Of a DNA stretch of 64,000 nucleotides, positions 10,431-19,414 are shown one piece after another; position 1 is the first letter of the stretch; each line of letters starts with the position of its first letter. The translations under genes were made by a program, and so were the position numbers. Location of the stretch: the NCBI GenBank assembly GCA_020747015.1, contig JAGTJM010000036.1:124001-188000 (forward strand). The letters run 5' to 3'. The DNA comes from Pyrenochaeta sp. MPI-SDFR-AT-0127. Lineage: Eukaryota > Ascomycota > Dothideomycetes > Pleosporales > Cucurbitariaceae. Below the pieces are notes generated by a model. It was not told the DNA's origin, did no database searches, and saw only the letters and a program-made list of their open reading frames with translations.

Positions 10431-11675
10431 TCAGCTGACATTGCAATTTGACAAAAACGACGGAGGGTCCCCAGCACGATCCGCAGTAACTTGACCGCTC
10501 ATTTTCGTTCTCCACGTATGGCAATTATCACACATTCCCAATTCCCCCGGGATCAACGGCAGGCGTGCGACAAGTTCTCTAGTCGTTGGACGCTCCTTCG
10601 CATCCCGCTTCAGCATGCTCTTCGTAATGCTCAAGTAGCTTGCATGTTCTTTGTGACAAATCTCTGCTGTTTCGAGCGCCTGGCGCACTTCCGCATTTAC
10701 CTCCTCATTACCCACCACCTGTGCGCTCCAGAAGGGACCCATCCCGGATCGATGTTCCATGAGGGTAGTATCACCTGTCATGCCGGCCATTATATAAAAG
10801 AAAACCACGCCTAGGGAAAGCACGTCTCCCTTTTCGGATTTTTGGTGTTGATCACACAGCTCGGGTATCGCATAACGGGCTTGCGGAGTAGCAGATCTGT
10901 TACCCGCAATGTTGTTGTTTTCATTGGCGTCACTATCGTCCACCTCGTTATCGCTCAACGGGATCTCATCAGCTTCTTCCTGGAATAAATGGGCATGTCC
11001 AAAGTCCGTGTAGATTGGTCTGCCTTTAGCCATCAGGATGTTCAGTGGGTGGATATCGTGGTGCCATACACCTGCCTCGTGCATATTTGCAAGGCCAACA
11101 ATCAAACACCCCATGATCCTTCGCAAATCACCTGGAGCATGTACCTGGCTGTCAAGAAAAGATTTGAGATTGTAGTCAGCAACTGGTGCTGCTCTGACAC
11201 AGTACTGCTTGGTGTGTTCCTCCCACGGTAGATTCGTATGGTTGTCCGAGACGGCGTAAGCGCTGAAGATTTGTATTATATGGCTTCTGGATTTGGGAGG
11301 TAGTCGGGACCGTAACGTAGTCGCAATCTCATATTCTTTTATCATTTCTGCTTCTGCTTGTGGAGATGTGAAAACCTTTTGCGCACTTTCTTCGATGTAG
11401 TCCCATCCCTTTATCAGATGCTCAGCAACATGTCCATGCTTGCCCCTGCCGAGAGGCTGTTCATAGTCACCAAATATCCATTCCCCTCGATACACCTCAC
11501 TGTAACCACCTGGGAGACTGTAGTGCTGGAAATTCCGAAGCGGTCCCTGTGAGGGTTTGTAAAGCGCACTGGCCTTTCGGTTCCTCTCCCAGTCTTGAGC
11601 ATTTCGTCTGTGTTGGAATAATTCGTTAGAAGAATATATACCCTCCTGACCCTTATCAAATCTACCGAAAAACAT
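10431..11675 (-). CDS. Divergent protein kinase
   Basis: The frame codes for 414 residues from the first ATG at 11675 (bases upstream in frame start with GTG only). It carries the marks of the kinase fold: a glycine loop LGRGKHGHV near residue 75, a candidate ATP lysine in SAQKVF (residue 100), a helix-C glutamate in KEYEI, the catalytic loop HHDIHPLNIL at 205-214, TDFGHAH at 223-229 and a subdomain IX segment GDVLSLGVVFFYIM. Catalytic Asp and Asn and the DFG Asp are present, so activity is plausible. The catalytic-loop lysine is replaced by histidine (DIHPLN for DLKPxN) and the APE motif is weak. An acidic insert rich in D, E and N (about residues 235-262) lies between DFG and the activation segment end. 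Such orphan kinases are often expanded in Pleosporales; the substrate cannot be read from the sequence. Confidence 0.82.
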   Translation of the reverse strand: MFFGRFDKGQEGIYSSNELFQHRRNAQDWERNRKASALYKPSQGPLRNFQHYSLPGGYSEVYRGEWIFGDYEQPLGRGKHGHVAEHLIKGWDYIEESAQKVFTSPQAEAEMIKEYEIATTLRSRLPPKSRSHIIQIFSAYAVSDNHTNLPWEEHTKQYCVRAAPVADYNLKSFLDSQVHAPGDLRRIMGCLIVGLANMHEAGVWHHDIHPLNILMAKGRPIYTDFGHAHLFQEEADEIPLSDNEVDDSDANENNNIAGNRSATPQARYAIPELCDQHQKSEKGDVLSLGVVFFYIMAGMTGDTTLMEHRSGMGPFWSAQVVGNEEVNAEVRQALETAEICHKEHASYLSITKSMLKRDAKERPTTRELVARLPLIPGELGMCDNCHTWRTKMSGQVTADRAGDPPSFLSNCNVS

Positions 11676-13401
11676 TATTAATAACACAAGGAGGATCTAA
11701 GTAGAACAAAAAATGGACTCCACGGAGTAATTGATCATGTGCCTCTTATTCTCAGTGTATACTCAAAGTTCAAAGACTTAAGCTATCATGAGTCGCGTTT
11801 GTCCTCCTTTTGAATCAGCGATATGCCTTCATAGATACTTCAAAGCCGAGTTTGTAGGTTGAGTTTGAACCGGTTTCCTGCTTACAGCCGAGCCTCAAAG
11901 GTGGCCTTTTGCAGTTATCAGGTGTTGTAGGTATAACTTGTCGAACGAGATTAAAGTCAAGGTTTCAAGCTCTTCATTCCTCGTTCCTTTGGCTCTCGAA
12001 AGTGACTGAGCTGATTATGTCGTTGGCCCCATGAGCCATCCCAGCTGCCAAGAAGCGGTAAGCTGAGAAGTTCATGTGGCTGACGTAGCAGGCACATTAA
12101 AAACTGCAGAACGGTCGATCACATTCGTAACTTGGCACTGTGGCTCAAGGCAGTACCATGTGATTCCTGTTTATTATATACATATGTCCATCGTAGAAAT
12201 CGTAGTTGATTTCATTTTTTGGTAATTTTGAAGACCTTCCTGTCACTCAAAGAAGCAGTTGCACCAAGTTTCTGAATATGTACCGTTCACGAGTAGCGGT
12301 TCCAATATATTCCATTAAATCGTTATCGCAATAGCCACAAGTTTTTTTTGGCTTTTTGAATAGTTAGTTCTTGAATTTCAACCTCGAGTCTTGTTATGTA
12401 TTTGTGGAAGAGTGGATGGACAAAATATAAGTTATTGCATCCAGACCTAGGTACAGAAAGCTGAGAAACAGGTTTACTGGGTAGATAATTTGCATTGCCT
12501 AAGGATGGCCATTGGTTTCCAAAGGAGCAAAATGTACATCGTCGAGTGAACTTTGAACAATGACCATAAATTACATGATGTGCGGAGAGAGGGAGCTGTT
12601 GCCACATAAGTCCAGCGGAACCATCCACCCAAAATCGCACGACTCTAAGCTCCTGTAGTGAACAAAAGTTAGTCCAATTCCCTTAAGCTTAGTCAAGATA
12701 TGCATACATTACATCTGAGGGAGTACTACCACTCCGGCATCAGTTTCCCAGCAGGCTTTCTTACTACCAAAAGAGGACCAGCTGGCTGTGGTTCTTTTAG
12801 GGGTAGAATTGTGCTCTTCCATGGTTGCTTGAGGTCTTTCAGATTTTCATTACGCTTATGAATAGCATTTTGCATCTTTAAGGACTTTAACCACAATTCG
12901 AAGTTAGTTGAAGCTAATATACTCATAGTGGTGACAACTTTGATTTGGTGTTACGGAGAAGGAATTCTACGAACTGTATTTGACGAGTACTGATAGAAAG
13001 CAAGCGGTGGGCGGGCGGCTCTGTGAAAGTGCAACTGCCCGCTTCTTCAGGACGTCGGTGCGTCAGCTGTTCACTTGCTGCCTGATGCAGGGCTTCTGCG
13101 AGGCTTCTGCGAATCGATGCATTTGTGCAAAACAAGCGAAACACGCGGGCAGGTGGGCGGCTGTGCAAAGTGTTCACCTGCTGCATAGTGCAGGCCTTAT
13201 GCACATCGGCACAATTGTGCTAGACAAGCAAAAAGACTGGCTGGCGGGGTGGGCTGTGCATGCAGCAACTAACCCTAGATACCTAGGTAACACAGCTAAT
13301 CAAGATGCCAGTGTTGATGAGCGTTGACGCTGCACAACACCGTTACACATGATATTCGAACATTATTGCTTCTGCTCCATCAGTGTTTTGAGATTATAAC
13401 A
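11676..13401. other. Intergenic with repeat-like patch
   Basis: This 1.7 kb spacer carries no supported gene. Short open frames on the minus strand (12323-12640 and 12726-12926) show no family I recognise. The part at about 12995-13262 is GC-rich and internally repetitive and is listed separately. Confidence 0.5.
12995..13262. repeat. GC-rich imperfect tandem repeat
   Basis: Two diverged copies of a unit of roughly 110-140 bases lie side by side (about 13008-13149 and 13150-13262). Both contain, in the same order, GTGGGCGG-CT, GTTCAC(C/T)TGCTGC, TGCAGG, a CATTTGTGC/CAATTGTGC block and ACAAGC. Within the first copy an 11-base unit GGCTTCTGCGA occurs twice in a row (13091-13112). The composition differs from the flanks. 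It may be a remnant of the end of a DNA transposon or a MITE, but no terminal inverted repeat pair was established. Confidence 0.5.
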
Positions 13402-14534
13402 ATGCCTTCTATTCACGCATCCCTGCCATACTTGGAAGACTTGCCTCTCTATCAAGTAGAAAAGCCATACACCGTAATCCAAGCAGCTGGAACTCAACAA
13501 GACGAGATCGACAACGAAAAAACTTCAAATTTGCAAGTCAAGTATGCCAATGTTACGATACATGATACACGTGAGCATAGCCATGACCTGAACATTGAGA
13601 TGAATGGGTTTGTGCTCCTGCAACATAAGACGGAACTCGTCGACTTTGACAGCCCGGCAAACAACCATCTTTACAAGTGTCAGACTGAACAGTTCTTGAG
13701 AAAGATGCTTGATGCTGAGCTTGTTATTTGTTGGGATTTGAAGGCGAGTCACACCCATCACAAGACTTTCCCGTGACAGGTTCATTGACCGAGGCTGATG
13801 CATTTGACAGCGGCGGACGAACAGCAACACCTTCAAACATGACAAAATTTGGGATTATAATGATACGACTGATAAAGGTCGGCCCATTGAAATAGTGCAC
13901 ACTGGTAAGCGCACCAATGGTTTCTGCTCCACTTGCGATCGCAACTGATGTGCATATACGAGCAAACAGACCATTCATTTGAAGCTGGCATCAACCTTTG
14001 TGGCGAGCAATTGTCATTCGAACAGCAAGAACAATTTCTTACGGGCGATTACCGCATAAGGTGCATCAAGTGCGTGGCATAAACACTCTTTGGCATCGAG
14101 CTCCTTGCCTAACATGATGACATTTGATTTTAGCACATGGCGGCCCCTAAACTCAGTCTGCGAAAACCAGCCCCTTGCAATCTGCACCGCATCATCTGTG
14201 GACCCCGAAGATGTGCTCGAATGCGACCGTGTCATGATCGATAGACCCAGTGAGATGTACATGCTGAAGCACAATCCTGGTCATCAATGGTACTGGACTG
14301 AACACCAGACTTCTGAAGAGATATATGTGTTTGTCACTTGGGATTCGGAGGATTGTGGGCGACAGCGGCGTAAGATCTACCTTGAGGTATTTTGAGTAAG
14401 CTCCACTAATGGTACGTTCAGATTGCCCACATACCTCATTTCGAAATGAGCGTGCGAAGTCTGGAGCGCCGCTCAGAGAAAGCGTTGAAACGAGGTCAAT
14501 TGTCGTGACAAGGAAAAATGCAAGCAAGAACTAG
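13402..14534 (+). CDS. AsaB/CTB9-like hydroxylase-desaturase, five exons
   Basis: This gene is visible only after splicing. Exons 13402-13743, 13811-13904, 13970-14060, 14134-14369 and 14422-14534 join in frame to give 291 residues, the family's usual size. Members are putative hydroxylase/desaturases related to the 7-alpha-cephem-methoxylase P8 chain, including AsaB and CTB9 of secondary-metabolite clusters; the reaction here is unknown. Marks: LPYLEDLPLY start, KPYTVI, VICWDLKRR, HTDHSFEAG across the exon 2-3 joint (the family's histidine-aspartate site), YRISTWRPLN across the exon 3-4 joint, HQWYWTEHQTSEEIYVFVTWDSE, and the C-terminal GAPLRESVETRSIVV. Introns are 67, 65, 73 and 52 bp. The first begins GCGAGT rather than GT. 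If the last intron is retained the protein ends early at 14395 without the family's C-terminus. It converges on a HET gene 31 bases away. No obvious biosynthetic partners lie nearby. Confidence 0.85.
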
Positions 14535-14565
14535 TAAATCATAAAACGGGACCTCTCCTATGGAG

Positions 14566-16476
14566 CTACACAAGTATGAAATCCGTATACTTCTCGCAAT
14601 CCGCACTGTAGAAGGCTTCGCCATCCATGATACCATGAACGTAACATTCGCCCTGCAACTCAAATTTGCCCGATCCAAGAGGTCTCAAGATAAAAGGAAC
14701 CGAAGCACCGAGAAGAAGGCAAACAAGATCCCCACCCATAGTCTCTGCGGGTCCAAGTCCAATGTAGTTGTGTTCCGTATGAAATACTCTCCTACTTAGT
14801 GTCCTATATTTCATAATATCGTGCCAGATCTCGTCATGAACTTGTGTTGGAAGCGAGTTATCATCAAGGGCAATACATGTATCAACCGTGGGTCCTCGCA
14901 GCCATTCAAGTTTCGCATCTGGGTCAGTCGGCTCCGGCCCCTCATGAGGTAGATTGCGAAGCCATTTTCGATACTCGGGCCAAAACAAGTCAACGTCGCT
15001 CATCACTATTCGATTGCTTGCTAATCCCTGGTCCGCATCAAGCGTTCGAAAATATGCCGAATTGATTGGCTCCTTCGTGTGCTCGTACTTTGCCCTGGAG
15101 TCTCTTTCCGCAATCCACGCTTCAAAATCGCTTTTCTCAGAGAGATTGACGTATAATGGAGATGTGGTCCGTCTGATGGGCAAAAAGTGGCAGGTGACCA
15201 CATCTATGAGGATACCCCGGAGCTTCAATTCTCTCATATTTCTGTGTGACAAAATGTGTGCCTTGGAGTCTCCGGCTGCGCAAAAATGGGAACGCTGGCA
15301 TCCCATCTCTTCGAGGTTGATGGATGACACTATGCGATCTTGCCTCCAGTCTGGAACCCATGATGAGAGATCTGGAGAGCGTACTTGTCCTTGGACTTGG
15401 GAAAGAACTGTTAATTTCTGGTGATTCGTAATGAAAGAGCGTACTATGGCACTGTACACAGAGAACACAGACTGTGAGTAATCCACTCCAATGCGATCAG
15501 AAGGAATTGCCAGGCTTTGGAGCGCATAAACTCGGTCGACGCCCAATTTGCACTCGTAGTGGCTCGATCGATACATTCTTGCCAGCAGTGTGAGAAGCGT
15601 GCACTGTGAGGTCACTCTGCTGATGTTGTGTATTGCGCGGAGCGACGATCTAGATGATGACACGCTACTGGGCGGAGCATGTCGAAGGTGAACGGATATG
15701 TACACGAAATCAGTCCATGGGATCGAGTACATTCCGCAAACCACTTCAGCGTGCGTGGCCAGTGCGATTTCCTGAACCGTCCACGCGCGATTATAGTACT
15801 CTCTATTGAAAATGCTTCCTAGTGCCACAGAGTCCATATCGGATATATCTAACTCATCGATAGAAGGCGCATCCTTGGGCTGTGCTCTCAACCTTTGTGC
15901 CTCTGCGAACCGGGAGATCGCAGCAAAGCCAAGCTGCGTGTATTCGTCGCTCTCTCCAATCCATATAAGGACCTTGGAAGCCCTGGAATATATCTTGCTC
16001 ATGAGTTGGACTTGCTGCCCTCGCTCTCTGTAATCGTTTTGGTTGATGCAGATCTGATCTATCCAAAGAACTCGATTGTTGTCTGGTTTTCGAAGAGCAA
16101 AGAGGGAGGCGCACAAGTTCATGGACAAATGACATGATTGTGCGGCATCCTGGATATGTTTCCAGTTGCTGTTACCATTCCATGTGTATGAAAGAGCCTC
16201 ATAATGTGGCATATCATCGAAGGTCGCCGTGATAAGCTCGTACTGGAGCTCTTCGGTACCGCTGCCAGGATGAAGCAAGAGCAAACGTATAGTGTCTTCC
16301 GATATGCGATCATAGGAGGAGGTTTTGCCGGATGAATCATTGCTGGGTCTAGGAGAATTCATCCCAGTCGCAGACGGCAATAAGATACGACGAGAGAAAA
16401 GATGCGGAAAGCAACGACCAATGAAATTTGTGAGGGCGATACAGCGGTCTGCAACGACCTTGATAATATATGACAT
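14566..16476 (-). CDS. HET-domain protein
   Basis: This single-exon gene codes for 636 residues. Residues about 60-230 form a HET domain (heterokaryon incompatibility type): IRLLLLHPG opening, YEALSYTWNG, VLWIDQICINQND, the QVQLMSKIYSRASKVLIWIGE segment and RAWTVQEIALA. HET proteins act in non-self recognition and growth arrest after hyphal fusion; many are still uncharacterised, and the domain has TIR-like structure. The second half (about 300-636) has DRVYALQSLA and VDYSQS blocks common to this HET subfamily and no known effector or repeat domain. The first 40 residues include a weakly hydrophobic stretch; later ATG starts (for example the methionine at residue 39) are possible. Its stop is 31 bases from that of the AsaB-like gene. 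Confidence 0.9.
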   Translation of the reverse strand: MSYIIKVVADRCIALTNFIGRCFPHLFSRRILLPSATGMNSPRPSNDSSGKTSSYDRISEDTIRLLLLHPGSGTEELQYELITATFDDMPHYEALSYTWNGNSNWKHIQDAAQSCHLSMNLCASLFALRKPDNNRVLWIDQICINQNDYRERGQQVQLMSKIYSRASKVLIWIGESDEYTQLGFAAISRFAEAQRLRAQPKDAPSIDELDISDMDSVALGSIFNREYYNRAWTVQEIALATHAEVVCGMYSIPWTDFVYISVHLRHAPPSSVSSSRSSLRAIHNISRVTSQCTLLTLLARMYRSSHYECKLGVDRVYALQSLAIPSDRIGVDYSQSVFSVYSAIVRSFITNHQKLTVLSQVQGQVRSPDLSSWVPDWRQDRIVSSINLEEMGCQRSHFCAAGDSKAHILSHRNMRELKLRGILIDVVTCHFLPIRRTTSPLYVNLSEKSDFEAWIAERDSRAKYEHTKEPINSAYFRTLDADQGLASNRIVMSDVDLFWPEYRKWLRNLPHEGPEPTDPDAKLEWLRGPTVDTCIALDDNSLPTQVHDEIWHDIMKYRTLSRRVFHTEHNYIGLGPAETMGGDLVCLLLGASVPFILRPLGSGKFELQGECYVHGIMDGEAFYSADCEKYTDFILV

Positions 16477-16732
16477 ATTGCATGGGTTGATACTGTATGG
16501 CAGTATGGCGCCGCCTCAAGCGCACAATTTACTCACGAGGCCGAATCGAATTCGAGAGCTCATATACCTCTCCAAGGCTGAGGGGACCCAAGCATATGTG
16601 CATTGTGTGCTTCAGCTACTTGGCGTGGGCAGTGCAGGGCACACAAGGCGGCAGAATCAGTGTATATGTGCGGACGACAAGTGCACGTGCTCGGTCTAAT
16701 TTGCGTGACTTGCTGGGAGTACGTATTGATCA

Positions 16733-17437
16733 ATGGAAAGAGCAGCACGCTTGCACGGTGACATCAAACGACTCCGCAGATTGAGACAGTCACCAACTTT
16801 GTTCTTGGTTATGTTTTGCCAAGCCCATGTTAATGCCGAAGAGACTTTTATCTCCGTCTTCTTCAACGACGACCTCGCAGCATATCAGCTCCCCAAGCTT
16901 CGCAAATTCGACCAGCCATATGCTTTCAATGTGATCATGTACAGGTGGTCAGGTAGATTACAATTCTATGATGCCGTTTCCCCGACGAATTACACGCTAC
17001 TACGACCTCCGTTCGTCATCTTATGCTACGACATCACCTCACACATCTCGCTCGAATCGCTGTCCACGAAATGTCTACCGGTCGTGAACAAACAGCTCAA
17101 CTATAACAATAACTAACCCGTCATAGTGTTAGGGCTGAAAGAGTTTCTATGCAAGCAATAGACTTTTGCAGAGGCGGGTGCATGAGCGCAAATGTGATGC
17201 CCCTATAAACCTACAAACTGCGCAGAACGTAGTGCAGTGACTGGCGAAGCAAGTCGCGATTTCCTCGAGGACATTGCCAAAAACAAGCCTGAAAACGACT
17301 ACCTAAGGTGGCGCAAAGAGTTCAGGACTGGTCATGTGCGGAACCATAAAATGTCGAATGACACGTGCAATTATTACCCCCGTCTGCAACGAACGAAGCG
17401 CTTCAGCATGTCTCTGGTATTATTACTTCAATGACAA
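16733..17437 (+). pseudogene. Rho-type small GTPase relic with in-frame stops
   Basis: One frame runs through about 700 bases and resembles a Rho/Ras-type GTPase throughout: a first strand LFLVMFCQAHVNAEETF where the P-loop should be, a switch-like segment LQFYDAVSPTNYTLLRP (the DTAG region in relatives), FVILCYDITSHISLESL, PVIVLGLK (NKxD-like strand) and AERSAVTGEASRDFLEDIA, equal to the ECSA motif of the family. Four stop codons interrupt it, at 17114 (TAA), about 17159 (TAG), 17183 and 17195 (both TGA), with no frameshift. All four could come from CAA, CAG or CGA by a C-to-T change. The P-loop lysine/serine is not recognisable. The 5' start and any introns are unknown. It lies between a HET gene and a methyltransferase. 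The alternative, noncoding chance similarity, is unlikely given the ordered motifs. Confidence 0.6.
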
Positions 17438-17638
17438 GCTTCGTCCCAGAGGTAGGTCATGGTTGCTTTCACCTGTGAGATCAGAGTCACAAGTTAAGTT
17501 TATTGTATTCGGAAACATTAATAACAGGCATCATCTCCATGAGAGGAAAAAATTCGATTTGTGGTTCCCTCGTCCCATTCTGTGACCACTACTCGCACTT
17601 CTGACCTCCGCCGATCAAAAGATTGCCCTCTGTGCACC

Positions 17639-18487
17639 TCACTTGGTCGCAATCACAGTCCACTGGCTCGCCTTCATCCACACCTCGTCCCCGACCATCT
17701 TAGTATCAGGATGAGCCAGCATGTGCTCGACGAGCAAATCAACAGCTTCATCCCACCTCCCCTCATCCGAGTCAAGCCAGCCGCCCAACCCGCCCAGAAA
17801 AGCCCACGACTTTTCTGCCCAGGCCCGCAAATCCGTCGTCTTGGCCCACGCCTCGCTCCTCTCGACACGCGTATTTTCCGCCCGGAAACCCGCTTCCGCC
17901 ATCACTTTTTGCATCTGCTTGCCGTCGTTCCATAGCACCGGGGGTGAGGGGTAGGGTTTCCCCGGGCGCAGGGCTTCGTGGGCGAGTTTGAAGGGGAAGA
18001 GCCAGACCAGTGCTTCCCAGCAGTTTACCACGGCTGTGCCGCCGGGCCGGAGGGTGCGGTGGATTTCTCTAGCGCCGTCGAGGCCGGCGGACGAGGTGAA
18101 GAAGAGGGCAATGTTTGTGATGGAGTGGGTGAAGTAGTTGTCTGGGAAGGACAAGTTTTCAGATTTCTGGTTGGAGACTTCAATTGGCCAGGAATTTTGC
18201 AATACGTCGTTCTGTAGCTTGTCCAGGAATACCTGGTCCATGTCTGTTGCGTGGATCTTAAGATCTGAGGGTGGGTTGGATGACAGGATGAGCCGAGAGA
18301 CGGTTCCAGCGCCACACGCATTGTCATGGATAACAGAGCCCGACGGGAAGGGAGGCAGAAGAGTGAGATTATGGGCAGCAAAGTCAGCCGTGACTTTACC
18401 GCCTGTCTCTTCGTAGACGGAGACTTTGCCTTGGCCTTGGAGGAGTGCCGTAGCTTGCTTTGGGATATTGGTGGAGCTGGAAGGCAT
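17639..18487 (-). CDS. SAM-dependent methyltransferase
   Basis: This single exon codes for 282 residues with a class I methyltransferase fold. Motif I is VIHDNACGAGTVSRLIL near residues 52-68, a motif II acidic residue lies in IHATDMDQVFLDKL, motif post-II is ENLSFPDNYFTHSITNIALFF and motif III is the HRTLRPGGTAVVNCWEAL segment. This is the arrangement of the UbiE/LaeA-like group of fungal methyltransferases, which act on small molecules or unknown targets. No signal peptide or membrane segment is present. It converges on the GTPase relic and no partner gene suggests a pathway. Confidence 0.88.
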   Translation of the reverse strand: MPSSSTNIPKQATALLQGQGKVSVYEETGGKVTADFAAHNLTLLPPFPSGSVIHDNACGAGTVSRLILSSNPPSDLKIHATDMDQVFLDKLQNDVLQNSWPIEVSNQKSENLSFPDNYFTHSITNIALFFTSSAGLDGAREIHRTLRPGGTAVVNCWEALVWLFPFKLAHEALRPGKPYPSPPVLWNDGKQMQKVMAEAGFRAENTRVERSEAWAKTTDLRAWAEKSWAFLGGLGGWLDSDEGRWDEAVDLLVEHMLAHPDTKMVGDEVWMKASQWTVIATK

Positions 18488-19414
18488 TGCAAATAGGTAT
18501 TGTGTTGTTCTCAGTATCTTTGTAGGGATGCTTGCTCAAGATCTTTGTACAGAATTGAGAGCGTGAGATTCATCTTGGACAATCTCACGCTTTATACATT
18601 TTATTAGCGCCACGAATCTACCTTTGCGGTAGTGCTTATCCTGCGGATACTAACAAACATTGCCCGGTGGGCCTAAATACACTATACGCATGAACATACC
18701 CTGACTCGTACCTAGTAATCAAGAGGCAGTATACAATGGAAGATGGAACGATTTCGTGATGGTAGCCATAACGGATTCTTTGCACGTAGTTATAGCTCAA
18801 AGGTACAGCGAGGCCATAGAGCTGATTTGATCCGCATTGCGAGTCGAGGCCGGCTTTCTCTTCTCCAGCTCGATGAGCGTGTATCTTTTGGTGTAAAACA
18901 AGTCAGAGGAGTATATGTTGCTCACTAAGGAGCGTCGCCAATGCCGTTGGAGATGGAGATGGAAGTGGGGATGTCGCTTACCGGATTGAGGAAATAGACC
19001 AGGGGTTAATGCATGGCTCGCTTCCCACTGCTGGTCATCCAGCATGCCGCTTCCTCTCATTGATTGATACTGCTTCCTTACAATCAATACAGCCCTTCTG
19101 CACTCTTGTCCTTGGCCATGATTCTTACGAACCAGATACAATCTTCTGCATGCATACGCTCAAACATGGCAACAGACAACATGCACAGATATCACGGGGT
19201 GTCATCAAACACCTCGCGCCCTAGTCCTGACGCAGATGTGGGTTCTCAGATAATTAAATGTGGTCAAAAGGGAATCAAATTCTATACATAAAGGTCGTCA
19301 TTTTTCCATCATGAACCTGCGAAGCATACCAATCTGTGGCGCCAGTTCTGAATGCAACCGAAGCTCCGCAACCCCATATCCTGCCAATCACACCAACCTA
19401 CGCTAAACCTGCGC
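18488..19414. other. Intergenic, no gene seen
   Basis: This holds the methyltransferase promoter and the transketolase 3' region. The short frames in it have no recognisable product. Confidence 0.5.
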
